Counted from the stretch's first letter, positions 38,577 through 48,146 are shown. The stretch is 64,000 nt of DNA from Aminobacter anthyllidis (GCF_018555685.1 NZ_JAFLWW010000001.1:372001-436000), one strand, 5' to 3'. The notes: generated from the sequence alone by a model not told the origin. Translations and numbers: made by a program.

Positions 38577-38804
38577 TCAGTGAGCGACGTGTTCGTCGTC
38601 GTCAGTAAAGGAGGGGAACTGCTCGGCCAGTGAGGTCACGCCGGGGTTCTTCGACATCTGCGCTTCGATGCCATTGTCCTTGAGGAACTTGATGGCATTC
38701 GAGAAGTCGGCGGCGGTAGCGTCACCTGCCTTGATGCGGTCCAGAAGCTCCTGCGCGACGGTACCGTGCAGAAGCTCCATGAGGTCTTTGGTGGCCGAGG
38801 ACAT
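38577..38804 (-). CDS. Small terminase subunit (T7 gp18-like DNA maturase A)
   Basis: ATG at 38804 overlaps the upstream stop (TGATG). The 75-residue protein (MSSATKDLMELLHGTVAQELLDRIKAGDATAADFSNAIKFLKDNGIEA) is a helical pair followed by an acidic tail, the pattern and size of T7-group small terminases that recognise the concatemer junction. It is immediately upstream of the large subunit in transcription order. Confidence 0.75.
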   Translation of the reverse strand: MSSATKDLMELLHGTVAQELLDRIKAGDATAADFSNAIKFLKDNGIEAQMSKNPGVTSLAEQFPSFTDDDEHVAH

Positions 38805-38989
38805 CAGCCGTCTTCCTTGGTCGGGGGCTTGCGGAGCGCCTGGACGATCTTGATGGCCGACAGGACGATACCGAGGGTGGTGAGGATGGCCGTCAGCACG
38901 ATGTTGACGTTGGCCAGGATGGGGGCCCACCAGGGGGCCGTGACAGCCGCGCCGATGAGGCCGGTGGTCTGCGAGGATTCGGTGATCAC
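38804..38989 (-). CDS. Small membrane protein, holin-like
   Basis: The 61-residue product has a hydrophobic stretch of about 35 residues (TAPWWAPILANVNIVLTAILTTLGIVLSAIKIV), enough for one or two helices, and a charged tail (RKPPTKEDG). It overlaps the GTA-type holin gene by four bases. The position between endolysin and terminase genes corresponds to the T7 holin gp17.5 slot. It may be the holin or an antiholin. Confidence 0.6.
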   Translation of the reverse strand: MITESSQTTGLIGAAVTAPWWAPILANVNIVLTAILTTLGIVLSAIKIVQALRKPPTKEDG

Positions 38990-39342
38990 TTCTTAAGCCT
39001 TCCGATCACGGCCTTGGCACCGTCGATAGCGAACACAGCCAGGAGGATTTCTCCTGCCCATTCGTCGAACGGCGCGGGAAGCGGGTGGACGGTCCAGCCC
39101 CACTGGGGGACCGCCGACACGAAGTTCAGACAGGCCCAATGGAACCCAAGAGGGACCACGAAGAACAGCTGGAACCACCACGTCCGACCAACCATCAGAT
39201 TGGTTTTGGCGTTGATGTAGGTGCGAGTTACCTCGGCCTTGATCTCTTCCTTCTTGGTCTCGTCATCCATACGGTGTTCGATGGTGTCGAGGAGGCGGTC
39301 GAGCGTACCGCCCGTGAGCCACCCGAGAATGGTCTTAAACAT
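38986..39342 (-). CDS. Holin of the three-transmembrane GTA type
   Basis: The 118-residue protein has an amphipathic N-terminal helix and charged linker. Three hydrophobic segments follow ('MVGRTWWFQLFFVVPLGFHWACLNFV', a middle segment near 'VHPLPAPFDEW' and 'AGEILLAVFAIDGAKAVIG'). The RTWW start of the first helix is typical of the GTA_holin_3TM family. It overlaps the endolysin stop by one base. It would make the membrane lesion that starts lysis. Confidence 0.7.
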   Translation of the reverse strand: MFKTILGWLTGGTLDRLLDTIEHRMDDETKKEEIKAEVTRTYINAKTNLMVGRTWWFQLFFVVPLGFHWACLNFVSAVPQWGWTVHPLPAPFDEWAGEILLAVFAIDGAKAVIGRLKK

Positions 39343-40043
39343 TAGAAGGTCGCTTTGATGATGGTGAGGATCAGGCGCAGGAGGCCTGAAGGTTTCTTGG
39401 GGGTCGGCGGGGCGAAGGTGTCGACCACGACTACCGGGGCAACGCCCGTGTCGATCAGGACAGCGCCACCGGTTCGACCGGACAGCCTCAGGGCCTTCTC
39501 GTACTTGAGGGCGATACGGCCGATTTCGTCGTCCCGGTCGGTGCCGTTGACGATCCTGCGAGCCGCCTTGAACTCAGCGAAGTCTGCCTCGTCACTTTCA
39601 TCGACATCGTCGAGGTAGTCGGCCAGCTTCTTGCCGGTGAACATGCCGCGTTCCATGCCTTCGAAGATGATCTTCACGGCAGTTTCGGCGACCATGGCGA
39701 GGTCAGGGTTGGCGTAGAGGTCGATGCCGAGCCAGTCGCCCATCTTCTTGTAGTTGAAGTCCCAGGTCAGCTGCACATAGCCGCGACCGTAGTAGACCTT
39801 GCCGGTCCTGGGGTCCCTGACGCCGTACTTGCGGCCCTTACCCTTGCCGTACTCGGCGATGGGCTTGAGGGTCCAAGCGGTCTCCCAGGTTGCCGTGGCG
39901 AGGATGTAGGCGAGGGACTCGTTGCCGGTGAGGCGCTTGTCACCTTCGGCGATCAGGAGTTCGAGCCCGTGGACCTGAGCGCCACTGAGCTTACCGTCGA
40001 ACAGCGCCGCACGGATGCTGTCGAAGAATGCCTTCTTATTCAT
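39342..40043 (-). CDS. GH19-like endolysin
   Basis: The 233-residue protein has 'AYILATATWETAWTLKPIAEYG' with the catalytic Glu near residue 54 and 'YGRGYVQLTWDFNYKKMGDWLGIDLYANP', the diagnostic GH19 chitinase/lysozyme loop. The C-terminal 45 residues include a hydrophobic Val/Ala/Pro segment and a Leu/Ile-rich end (SGLLRLILTIIKATF) that may associate with the membrane. T7 itself uses an amidase (gp3.5) instead, so this is a replacement of the lysis enzyme. It starts the lysis group. Confidence 0.85.
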   Translation of the reverse strand: MNKKAFFDSIRAALFDGKLSGAQVHGLELLIAEGDKRLTGNESLAYILATATWETAWTLKPIAEYGKGKGRKYGVRDPRTGKVYYGRGYVQLTWDFNYKKMGDWLGIDLYANPDLAMVAETAVKIIFEGMERGMFTGKKLADYLDDVDESDEADFAEFKAARRIVNGTDRDDEIGRIALKYEKALRLSGRTGGAVLIDTGVAPVVVVDTFAPPTPKKPSGLLRLILTIIKATF

Positions 40044-40102
40044 TGGATTTAGGGGGATGGGTGGAGGAGCCGCCCCAGGAGAAACCCAGGACGGCTTAGG
40101 AA

Positions 40103-40522
40103 TTAGAGGTCTGCGGCCCAGAGCCAGAGCGTGTCGATCTGCTCAGGAGTGAGTGAGAAGACAACACCGATCTGGTCGATCAGAGGGTGCAAGCGCCGGA
40201 AGGATGTCGCGTGTTTCCACTCGATAAGACCCTCAGGGGAACCTGCGAGCGCCGCGTCAACCTCCGCTTCGGCCACATCAATGGAGATAAGGCCCAAGCG
40301 AATCTGACGTGAACTGAGGTCAGGCATAAGAGCCCGCAGTTCCTCAGGGGTTGGCTGGGAAACAGGGGCGGGGATGAAAACGCCATTGATGTTGTCGTAG
40401 GTGTCACCGATCTTGGCCGAAGTATTTTCAACCAGGAGGTGGTCGACGATGGTGAAACCCTCGTTCGCGAGGATCACATTTACGACCTTCAGGGAAGTGT
40501 CGATTACTGCATATTTGGCCAT
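40103..40522 (-). CDS. Tail fibre-associated protein, putative fibre assembly chaperone
   Basis: ATG at 40522 overlaps the fibre stop (TAATG). The 139-residue product begins with a small beta domain 'MAKYAVIDTSLKVVNVILANEGFTI', the usual start of phage fibre-chaperone and tail-assembly proteins. It continues with a helical region ('TPEELRALMPDLSSRQIRLGLISIDV'). Such proteins help fibre folding or attach to its tip. Position after the fibre gene is the main support. Confidence 0.6.
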   Translation of the reverse strand: MAKYAVIDTSLKVVNVILANEGFTIVDHLLVENTSAKIGDTYDNINGVFIPAPVSQPTPEELRALMPDLSSRQIRLGLISIDVAEAEVDAALAGSPEGLIEWKHATSFRRLHPLIDQIGVVFSLTPEQIDTLWLWAADL

Positions 40523-42297
40523 TAGCCGATTACCCTTACAATGCACTTGCCAGCGGCACCTGGGCCCTGGTTGGCACCACCACCGCCGCCGGGCACCTGG
40601 GGAGGAGGATTGTTTGAGCCGCCGCCGCCGTTACCGCCGCGCTGGCTGATGCCCTGGTTGTTGGCGGCAAAGCCACCAGCGCCACCGCCACCGCCATAGA
40701 AGGCGTCACCGCCCTTGAAGGCCGAACCGTTGGTCGACCCGCCGCCACCGCCACCGCCGCCGTAGTGATTGGCCGTGCCACCTGCAGTTTGAGGAGCGCC
40801 ACCCGCAGCGCCGCCGCCAAGGTGACCACCGCCGCCGCCAGCGCCAGGACTGGAGCCAGCACCGTTGGCACCCGCGCTGGTCGTACCGCCGCCGCCGCCT
40901 CCTGCAGCCATGGTCGAGCCTGTCGTCTGGACGCCAGCGCCGCCGCCATAGGCATAGAGGTACGTGCCGAAGGAGGATGCACCACCCTGGGAGTTCACCG
41001 CGCCACCCGCGCCGATGGTAACGGCCACTGTTGCTGGAAGGTCCCCGGCTCTGAACGCATAAGTGTTGTAGCCACCGCCACCGCCACCCGCGCTGCCCCA
41101 TTGGGCACCGTTGTACTGGCCCCCGCCGCCGCCGCCACCCCACAGTTCAACCTCGACGATTGCCTCAGCGGAGATACCGGTCGGCTTGGTCCAGGTTCCC
41201 GAGACAAGGAACGAGGCGGAGTAGAGCTTAGTGCCATCCGTGATGCCGTATCCCGACATCGTGGTGGGCTTGGAAGTCAACGAGGCAAACGTGTGAGAGT
41301 GGCTGACAGTCGCGTACAGCGTGTCGAAGTAGGTCTTAAGGGTCGCCTTGAGGTTCCCCCAGGTCAGCTTCTTCATCACCCACGACGCGGCGCTGTCCAC
41401 GAGACCCAGGAGGTCGTTATCGACAGGCGTGGTCTTGCCGGTAGCTTCGAAGATTTGCTCGTCAGCCGGGGACACCGAGACGACCGCAGCTTCTGCAGCG
41501 ATCTTCGCAGCGAGAGCCGCAGCCGCCGAGGAGGCCGCAGATGCTGAGCTAGACGAGGCGCTGTCAGCCGAGCTGGTCGCCGAGGAGGCCTTGGTGGTGG
41601 CCGTGGCCGCACTCGTGGCAGCTTCGGACGCCTTGGTCCCTGCAGTGGTCGCAGAGCCAGCCGCAGCAGCCGCAGAGGTCGCAGCCTCGGACGCCTTGGT
41701 GGTTGCCGTGGCAGCAGAGCCAGCCGCAGCGGTAGCCGAAGCCGAAGCCTCGGTTGCCTTGGTGGTGGCCGTATTCTTGGACGTGTTCGCCGAGGTGGCC
41801 GAAGCCGCAGCAGCAGCAGCCGAGGCAGCAGCCGCATCACGGGACGCAGCGGCCTGTCCAGCGAAGCCAGAGCCAACATCTTCGGCCCAGCCCTTGGTCA
41901 CGACATCAGACGCGGCGACCGGAGTGGCGACATTGGAGACCTTGAGGCCCTTGGCGTCCCAGTGGCCATCAGCGCCCTTGGCGATGGCAGCTTCAGCGAC
42001 CTCTTCGGCCACCATGAGGGACTGCCAGAAGGAGGCATTGAGGTCGTCGTCGACGAGGATGGACCCATCGGCGTATGTGTTGATGAGGGTGTCCTTCGGG
42101 GTATCACGGTAGATCACGAGTTCCCCAACGGGGGCCGGGGTGATCACCACAGTGAACGTGTCGGAGAACGAGAGCGGGACCGAAGTCCCGTTCAACGTTG
42201 CCTTCACGAACGACTGGGAGAGATACTCAAAGGGAATTGCATATGAGGTCCGTCCCCCGATTTCGTCGGGGAACAGAATGCTCACAGGATTCGCCAT
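40522..42297 (-). CDS. Tail fibre protein with T7 gp17-like N-terminus and polyglycine tip
   Basis: The 591-residue protein has three parts. Residues 1-130 match the T7 gp17 anchor ('FPFEYLSQSFVKATLNG'-like, 'DGSILVDDDLNASFWQSLMVAEE'). Residues about 140-260 are an Ala/Ser/Thr heptad-like shaft with repeated KASEAATSA units. The C-terminal 200 residues carry at least nine runs of five or more Gly separated by short loops. Such glycine-rich tips resemble the polyglycine-II sandwich adhesins of T4-group phages (S16 gp38 type). The tip probably binds the host receptor. Confidence 0.85.
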   Translation of the reverse strand: MANPVSILFPDEIGGRTSYAIPFEYLSQSFVKATLNGTSVPLSFSDTFTVVITPAPVGELVIYRDTPKDTLINTYADGSILVDDDLNASFWQSLMVAEEVAEAAIAKGADGHWDAKGLKVSNVATPVAASDVVTKGWAEDVGSGFAGQAAASRDAAAASAAAAAASATSANTSKNTATTKATEASASATAAAGSAATATTKASEAATSAAAAAGSATTAGTKASEAATSAATATTKASSATSSADSASSSSASAASSAAAALAAKIAAEAAVVSVSPADEQIFEATGKTTPVDNDLLGLVDSAASWVMKKLTWGNLKATLKTYFDTLYATVSHSHTFASLTSKPTTMSGYGITDGTKLYSASFLVSGTWTKPTGISAEAIVEVELWGGGGGGGQYNGAQWGSAGGGGGGYNTYAFRAGDLPATVAVTIGAGGAVNSQGGASSFGTYLYAYGGGAGVQTTGSTMAAGGGGGGTTSAGANGAGSSPGAGGGGGHLGGGAAGGAPQTAGGTANHYGGGGGGGGSTNGSAFKGGDAFYGGGGGAGGFAANNQGISQRGGNGGGGSNNPPPQVPGGGGGANQGPGAAGKCIVRVIG

Positions 42298-42305
42298 TTC
42301 TCAGT

Positions 42306-45300
42306 TCATGGGGTTATCGCAAAGATTTCATCCAGAGAGCGGGGGAGACCCCGGGTACGCTGCACGTCGCCAGCGAGTGCCTTGACGGCACCCACGGTGG
42401 GATCGAGCGGTTCTGGTGAAAGAGTAGGTGTGCCATAGCGGCTCCCTTCGAAGATCGAGGGGTCCACCATGAGGTTGTCGGCGAGGTAGTCCTTGGCGTT
42501 CTTGGTGAAAACGCCGTGGATGGTCTTGAAGACCTTGGCCCGGGCGTCCGCCGTCAGGTTCTGGTAACCAGGTGAAGCGATGGTCCGCCGCAGGGCGGCC
42601 TCCAGGTTCTCACCCTTCCTGACCACCACGGTTCCGATGTCGATCCGGTCACCCACGGAGCCCGTGGTCTTCTGGATGTCAGCGGAAGCGGTCCCCTTGT
42701 AGAGGAGATCGCGGTAGCGGTCGTAGGCATTGGCACCATCCTTGGTCTTCATCTCGGTGAGCGACGGAGTGTCATTCCCGAAGAGCCAGTCGATGGTCCC
42801 CGGCTGGACGCCGAGGTTCTTCCAGAATGCCTTGTCGTACACTTCGGTTGGCCCAGGGGCCCTGAGGCCCAGGTCGCCAGCCCTGTTCAGGAGCGTGTAC
42901 TCCCTGAAGAGCAGGTCGTCCGTGCGGACATCCTTGGTGTTCATCGGGTCGAGACCACGATGCTTGTCGACCAGGGGCTGGCCCAGGAAGTTGAGGCGCT
43001 GATAGCCGGTGTGGAAGCCAGCTGATGCCAGGACCTCGTTGAGGAAGCCTTGCGCCGAGTGCTGCGACCAGTCCCCGGTGACCATGCCCGAGTTTTTCCC
43101 GGCGACCCTGAGGGCAGCTGGGGTGAACTGCTTGGCGTAGTTCTCGGAGAGCTTGACGAGGGCCCGTGGGTCCCCTTCCTTCGCCACGTTGACCAAGGCG
43201 TCCCAAACGTCGCCGACGCCACGGAAGGCTGCGGCATCGGACATCAAGGACCACGACAGGACACCAAGGGCCGAGCCGTAGGTGGCTGCGAACTCATAGG
43301 CGCTGTCATTGGCCGCGACGTAGTTGCCGTCCTTCATCTGCAGTTCGTTCTCCCGCTGCATGTCCTTGATCGTGCCGAGGAGCAGCAGGGGCGCACTGAA
43401 GGGGAGGAGGCGGGTTAGGTCGATTGCCTTACCGCCGACGATCAGGGAGGACGCGGGGTACTCCTGCTGTTCAGCCTGTTTGGCGTCCCAGCTGCGGAAC
43501 CCTGAGGGACCGGTGATGTCGATGGTGCCCGACTGCATCAGGGCCCAGCCACCGGCCATGGTCATATAACCGAGGCGCTGGCGACCGATCGCTCGCTGTT
43601 GGGCGGCGAGGCCGTTGCTGCCGGTGAAGTCGTCGAGGAACTTCGTCAGTCCCACCACCTTCGAACCGTACTTGGTTCGGGCGAGGGGCTTTAGGAGAAC
43701 CGAGGGGATCGGTTGGATCGACTGGAACGAGTTGGAGCCGATGTTGACCAGGGTGCGCCAGAAGGGCACCGCGATACCGGCCATCACGTTGATGACGGGG
43801 TTCTTGTGCTGCCTGAAGTTGTCCACGGCCTGGGCGAGGCGGCCCGTCCCGTAGCGGGTATCGAAGACCGACTGCCATGCGGTGGATTGCACGTCCAGGC
43901 GGAGAGCGGCGTCCTTGAAGGAACCATCGGGGTTGAACTGCTTCTGGGCGTACTCCAGGGCCATCTTCTTGGCCTGGGGCTTGGTGGCCCCCTGCTTCAG
44001 CGCCAGTTCGAGACCATCAGCATAGGCGAGCCCAGCGCCCCTTAGGGCCTTGGAGGCTTCCGAGGATGCGATGGACAGGGTGCTGGCGAAATCCCACAGA
44101 CGATAGAACACATACCGTGCCCACTTCCCCTCATTGGCGAGGGTCGTGTAGTCGCGGGTCAGGTCGAAGCCGAGGAGGCTCGCGCCGTTGGCCCTCTGAG
44201 CGTCGGCGACATCGAAGTCGTCCATGACGCCCTTGCCCTGCACGAAGGACTTCTTGAAGGTGTCCCAGGTGCGCCCGAGTGCCGTGCCGTAGCCGAGGTA
44301 TTCCCGGTAGGCTCGCCCAATGTTGCCCCGGAGGACATGCTGGGTGATCGGCAGGGAGGCATTCTGGATCGTGTTGGATAGGGCTTCCAGGAAGGAGGTC
44401 GATGGCTGGCCCAGCATGGCGCTGTTGCGCATGTCGTTGAGCCACCGCATGAAGGAGCCCTCAAGGTGTTCCCGCTCAGCCTTGGTGAGCTTCGCGAGCT
44501 TGTTGTGCTTGAGGTTGTCCAGGACACCGGCTCGGGCCTTATCGAACTCGTCGAACATGAGGTTCAATTCGCTCAGGACCTTGAGCGGGTCGTAGCCCAT
44601 CTCCTTCAGGTTCAGCATCTTCGACGACATGAACTCAGCCTTGGACGAGAATAGCGTGTAGCCCTTCTCGCGGAGTTCCTTGGCCAGTTCCGCCTCGCCG
44701 TCCTTGAGGGACGCCAAGACGCTATCGTCGAACTTCACGCCCTTGCGGGTCAGGAAGGCGTATGCCGAGGAATGGCCGATGTTGCGCCACTCTTCCGCCA
44801 GCTTGACCTTGTTCGCGTGGAAGTCCTCAGCGAGTTCCTTCCAGGCCACCTTGGTCTGTATCGACGGGTCTTCCCGGATGCGCTCCAGGATCACTTCGAA
44901 GTTCTTCTCGAGCCGGTCCAGGGATGCCCTGAGGACCGAGGTCTTGTAGACGTGACCGACAGTGGCCGCGTCGGGCATCTTGTCGATCTCCCGGGACAGC
45001 TTGATCACTGCCTCGTAGTTGCCAGCGTTCACGGCCTTCATGACCTGTTCGCTGTGGGCGGCATACTTGCTGTAGGCCGGGCCTTCCTCGAAACCCTTGA
45101 GGTGCTGACGGAGACCGACATTCACCTCTTTGGAGCGGTTGAGGTCGCGCTGGATGGGCCCGAGCGTCTCCTGACGCCACGCCTGGACTTCCTCGGGGGT
45201 CGCCGGGGTCTCCACAGGAGCCGTGCCGGTCTCCTTCTCGTAGATGCGCTGCGCCACCTTCTCCCTGGCGGCGGCCTTGGTGATCACCTCAGCTTCGACC

Positions 45301-46130
45301 TGGGGCGGCACTTCGTCCACTGCGCGGATCGCGGTGTTCTCTAGGGCCTTAGTGGCTGATGACGTGGCACCTTCGGTGTCCCTGAGGTTAACCCCGAGTT
45401 CGTCGCCCATCTGCTTGAGGGCGTTCATGTCGACGAAGCCACTGGGGACTTCCTTGACCAGCCGGTAGACCTTGGCGATGCCGTGGCCGAGACCAGCGGT
45501 CGCGAGGTCGACGATCAGGTTGGACGCCATGTTCTTGAAGGCACGGGTGTCCGCGTCGTCTTCGTCCTGGATCACCAGGATGTCAGGCGTCCAGTTGTCG
45601 GCATAGTCATTGGCGAGGTTGGCCACGTTGTCCTCGTCCCCAAAGGTCAGGGTCGAGATACCGGCACCGACGACACCACCAGCGATGACGCCACCAGCGG
45701 CGACACCACCGGCAACCGCAGGAGCGGCCTGACCGGCTACCTCTGCGATCTTCTCGCCAACGTCACGCTCGGTGTCGAACACAGGGTTCTGAGCGCGGCC
45801 CACGGCATCTTGGACGAACTGGCCAGCATCTTCGCTGACTAGCTTCTTGGTGGCCCAGCCAGCGGCTTCACCCACGCCACGGACAGCGGCTTGGCCGAGC
45901 TTGAGGTTATAGGTGAGGGCGTTGACGACAGGGTTGTCGAACATTCCACCCGAACCCATGGGGTTACGGATGATGGCTTCGACCTCCTCTCGGGGGAGAC
46001 CGGAGAGGGCGGTGAAGTCGTCGACTGCGTTCGGATACTGGTCGGGGTTCTCTCGAACGGCCTTAACGAGATCAGCGGACGGGAGGTAAGTCCCGTTCTC
46101 TTGCGGGACCCAAGGGGAGGTCTGTTCCAT
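42306..46130 (-). CDS. Internal virion protein D-like (T7 gp16 position), 1,274 residues
   Basis: This is the largest protein of element 2. It has long helical regions, a hydrophobic Gly/Ala stretch near residues 150-185 ('VAGGVAAGGVIAGGVVGAGIS') that could insert in the membrane, and a helical C-terminal half. T7 gp16 (1,318 residues) forms part of the DNA-ejection channel and carries an N-terminal transglycosylase. No such catalytic motif is seen here; the wall-hydrolase domain is in the neighbour at 46,134. Function by size and order. Confidence 0.8.
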   Translation of the reverse strand: MEQTSPWVPQENGTYLPSADLVKAVRENPDQYPNAVDDFTALSGLPREEVEAIIRNPMGSGGMFDNPVVNALTYNLKLGQAAVRGVGEAAGWATKKLVSEDAGQFVQDAVGRAQNPVFDTERDVGEKIAEVAGQAAPAVAGGVAAGGVIAGGVVGAGISTLTFGDEDNVANLANDYADNWTPDILVIQDEDDADTRAFKNMASNLIVDLATAGLGHGIAKVYRLVKEVPSGFVDMNALKQMGDELGVNLRDTEGATSSATKALENTAIRAVDEVPPQVEAEVITKAAAREKVAQRIYEKETGTAPVETPATPEEVQAWRQETLGPIQRDLNRSKEVNVGLRQHLKGFEEGPAYSKYAAHSEQVMKAVNAGNYEAVIKLSREIDKMPDAATVGHVYKTSVLRASLDRLEKNFEVILERIREDPSIQTKVAWKELAEDFHANKVKLAEEWRNIGHSSAYAFLTRKGVKFDDSVLASLKDGEAELAKELREKGYTLFSSKAEFMSSKMLNLKEMGYDPLKVLSELNLMFDEFDKARAGVLDNLKHNKLAKLTKAEREHLEGSFMRWLNDMRNSAMLGQPSTSFLEALSNTIQNASLPITQHVLRGNIGRAYREYLGYGTALGRTWDTFKKSFVQGKGVMDDFDVADAQRANGASLLGFDLTRDYTTLANEGKWARYVFYRLWDFASTLSIASSEASKALRGAGLAYADGLELALKQGATKPQAKKMALEYAQKQFNPDGSFKDAALRLDVQSTAWQSVFDTRYGTGRLAQAVDNFRQHKNPVINVMAGIAVPFWRTLVNIGSNSFQSIQPIPSVLLKPLARTKYGSKVVGLTKFLDDFTGSNGLAAQQRAIGRQRLGYMTMAGGWALMQSGTIDITGPSGFRSWDAKQAEQQEYPASSLIVGGKAIDLTRLLPFSAPLLLLGTIKDMQRENELQMKDGNYVAANDSAYEFAATYGSALGVLSWSLMSDAAAFRGVGDVWDALVNVAKEGDPRALVKLSENYAKQFTPAALRVAGKNSGMVTGDWSQHSAQGFLNEVLASAGFHTGYQRLNFLGQPLVDKHRGLDPMNTKDVRTDDLLFREYTLLNRAGDLGLRAPGPTEVYDKAFWKNLGVQPGTIDWLFGNDTPSLTEMKTKDGANAYDRYRDLLYKGTASADIQKTTGSVGDRIDIGTVVVRKGENLEAALRRTIASPGYQNLTADARAKVFKTIHGVFTKNAKDYLADNLMVDPSIFEGSRYGTPTLSPEPLDPTVGAVKALAGDVQRTRGLPRSLDEIFAITP

Positions 46131-46133
46131 ATG

Positions 46134-48146
46134 TTACGATTGCTTTCCTAGTTGGTACTCAGGCCGTCCCATGCGGGACTGCTGCTCACCTGCGGTGATC
46201 GCGGTGATGGCCTGATGGACGGACTGGGCGGCTGCATGGATGTCCTGCAGCGCGGGGCGGCGGCCTTCGTTGGCCTTGGTGAGGTCATCGACTGCGATTG
46301 CCAGCTGGGCGTCGAAGATCGACTTGTTCTCGTCGCCGGGGATGGTGAGCTTGAGCTTGTCGACGTAGGGCTTGACCCCAGGCATCGTCAGGATGGGCTT
46401 GACGTTGGTCCTGATGTCGAACTGCTGCATGGCAGTGGTATAGGTCTCCTGGTCGATCTTGCCGTTGGCGTAGGCCGTCAGGGTATCCTCGGCGAACCGG
46501 GGGTTCCCGTAGTTGGCGCTGGCCAGGAAGCCATCATTGTCCAGGCCCCCGGGGTCAGCCGGGGTGGTCTGGAGATCGAGGAGCTTCTGGTAGACCTTGG
46601 GGTTGCGCTTGCGGACCTCAGCGAGGCTGTCGGCGTCCCCGGAACGGATGACCTTATCGGCGAAACCGAGGATTTCCTGGGTGGCCTTGCGTTCCTCAAG
46701 TGAAGCCTTCTGGCTGCTCTCGGTCCTCAGGCGGTCCCGGGCTTCCATGACGCGGTCGCGGTCGGCCTTGGGGAGCCTCCAGCGGGTCATGTAGTCCTCA
46801 AGGTCCTCCCGGTCGGCGAGCTTCGGGTCGGCCTCCATCTGACGGATCAGGGTGTCGGCGGCGACCTTACGGGCCTCGGGCTGGGCGACACCGAATTCGG
46901 CATCGGATCCATCTAGATCGTCGACCAAACCACGCTCGTCCGCCTGATCGTCCGCGTTGAGGACAATCTTGCCAGCCTTGTCGGTCTTGGAGACCAGGGC
47001 AGGATCGCGGAGGTAGGCATCCTTGAACTGCATCAAGGCCGCGATGGTCTTTCGGGCGGAGTGGGACGCCTTGTTGAGGCCGTCACCATCGTAGGCTCCC
47101 TTGCCGTTAGTCATCTTGAGACCAGCGAACTCCTTGGCGAGCCCCTTATCGAGGAAGTCCTCGGCGGAAATCTTGCCGTCCAGGTAGTCCTGCATCCCCC
47201 GGTCCTTTGCGAGGCGGAAGAAGATCAGCTTGCGCTGGACAGCCGGGGTGAATTTGGTGTTCGGGTCGACGCCAGCGGCGCGGACGATGTCCCTCAGGGT
47301 TCCTTCGATGATCTGGAACTTGCCGACAGCGGAGCTTTTGGCCCCATAGCGCTTCCAAGCACCCGACGACTGCCAGTCGAGAACCTCCTGGATCGTCATA
47401 TCGGTGAAGCGGATGTTGCTGTTCGCGGCGTTGCCGTGGAAGGCGTTGTAGTTGCCACCACCCTCGGCACTCGTGAAGCTGTCCATGAAGGTGCCGAAAG
47501 CGTCCTGCTCCTTGCCGGTAGCCAGTTCGACGGCGACCTTGCTCTCGATGCGGTTCTCCATCGCCCTCTTGTTCTTGTGGGTGATGAAGCTATCGAGGTT
47601 CCCGGCGTGGGCCTTCGTCATGTCCTCGAACACGCCACCGATGCGGGTGACGTAGCCGTGGTAGTAAGACGGGTCGGTACCCTTGAGCTTCTCGTTGAAG
47701 ATTTGCTGCTGGTACTGCTGGACGAACTTGGCGAAGGCCTTGGGGTCATCGGAGTCGGCGAGGCCACTATCGGCGTAGGCCGTCCGAAGGTCCCCCGCGA
47801 ACAGGTCGGCGTCACGGCGGCCACGGTTGACCTCGTAGGCGTCCATGGAGCCTTCGGAATCCCTGAGGAGCCCGAAGACGCTGGAGCCCTTGGCGAGCCT
47901 CAGGCGGTCCTTCTCGGCACCCATGACGGCCAGGGCAGCAAGCTGTTCCTGCTCCTCCTGCGACGGGGCCTTCTCGTCGATGGCTTCGGCCTTCTCTGCG
48001 GCCCCCGGAAGGGCCCCGAGGAGCTTCGCCAGGGCGTAACCTGGGGTCTCTCGGTCGTCATACTTGTAGTAGGCCGTATTCGGGCGGTTCGGGATGCCCG
48101 CCGTCTCCTTGTAAGTGGGGACTGCGGACTGCTGTGGCGCTGCCAT
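46134..48146 (-). CDS. Internal virion protein C-like (T7 gp15 position) with a lysozyme-like domain
   Basis: The 670-residue protein has a helical N-terminal region (1-210). A muralytic domain follows at about 215-340: 'SFTSAEGGGNYNAFHGNA' with catalytic-type Glu, 'AWKRYGAKSSAVGKFQII', 'FFRLAKDRGMQDYLDG'. The helical C-terminal half resembles the gp15 tube protein. The muralytic domain would help the ejectosome cross the cell wall. In T7 that activity lies in gp16; here it appears to have moved to the gp15-position gene. It overlaps the next start by one base. Confidence 0.75.
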   Translation of the reverse strand: MAAPQQSAVPTYKETAGIPNRPNTAYYKYDDRETPGYALAKLLGALPGAAEKAEAIDEKAPSQEEQEQLAALAVMGAEKDRLRLAKGSSVFGLLRDSEGSMDAYEVNRGRRDADLFAGDLRTAYADSGLADSDDPKAFAKFVQQYQQQIFNEKLKGTDPSYYHGYVTRIGGVFEDMTKAHAGNLDSFITHKNKRAMENRIESKVAVELATGKEQDAFGTFMDSFTSAEGGGNYNAFHGNAANSNIRFTDMTIQEVLDWQSSGAWKRYGAKSSAVGKFQIIEGTLRDIVRAAGVDPNTKFTPAVQRKLIFFRLAKDRGMQDYLDGKISAEDFLDKGLAKEFAGLKMTNGKGAYDGDGLNKASHSARKTIAALMQFKDAYLRDPALVSKTDKAGKIVLNADDQADERGLVDDLDGSDAEFGVAQPEARKVAADTLIRQMEADPKLADREDLEDYMTRWRLPKADRDRVMEARDRLRTESSQKASLEERKATQEILGFADKVIRSGDADSLAEVRKRNPKVYQKLLDLQTTPADPGGLDNDGFLASANYGNPRFAEDTLTAYANGKIDQETYTTAMQQFDIRTNVKPILTMPGVKPYVDKLKLTIPGDENKSIFDAQLAIAVDDLTKANEGRRPALQDIHAAAQSVHQAITAITAGEQQSRMGRPEYQLGKQS

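Noticed and set aside
40560-41160. Dense GC-rich short repeats that resemble a CRISPR or satellite array
   Set aside because: They encode the glycine runs of the tail fibre tip in frame; no regular spacer and repeat structure.
41500-41880. Repeated GCAGCAGAGCC-like units as a DNA repeat element
   Set aside because: They encode the Ala/Ser/Thr shaft of the tail fibre in frame.
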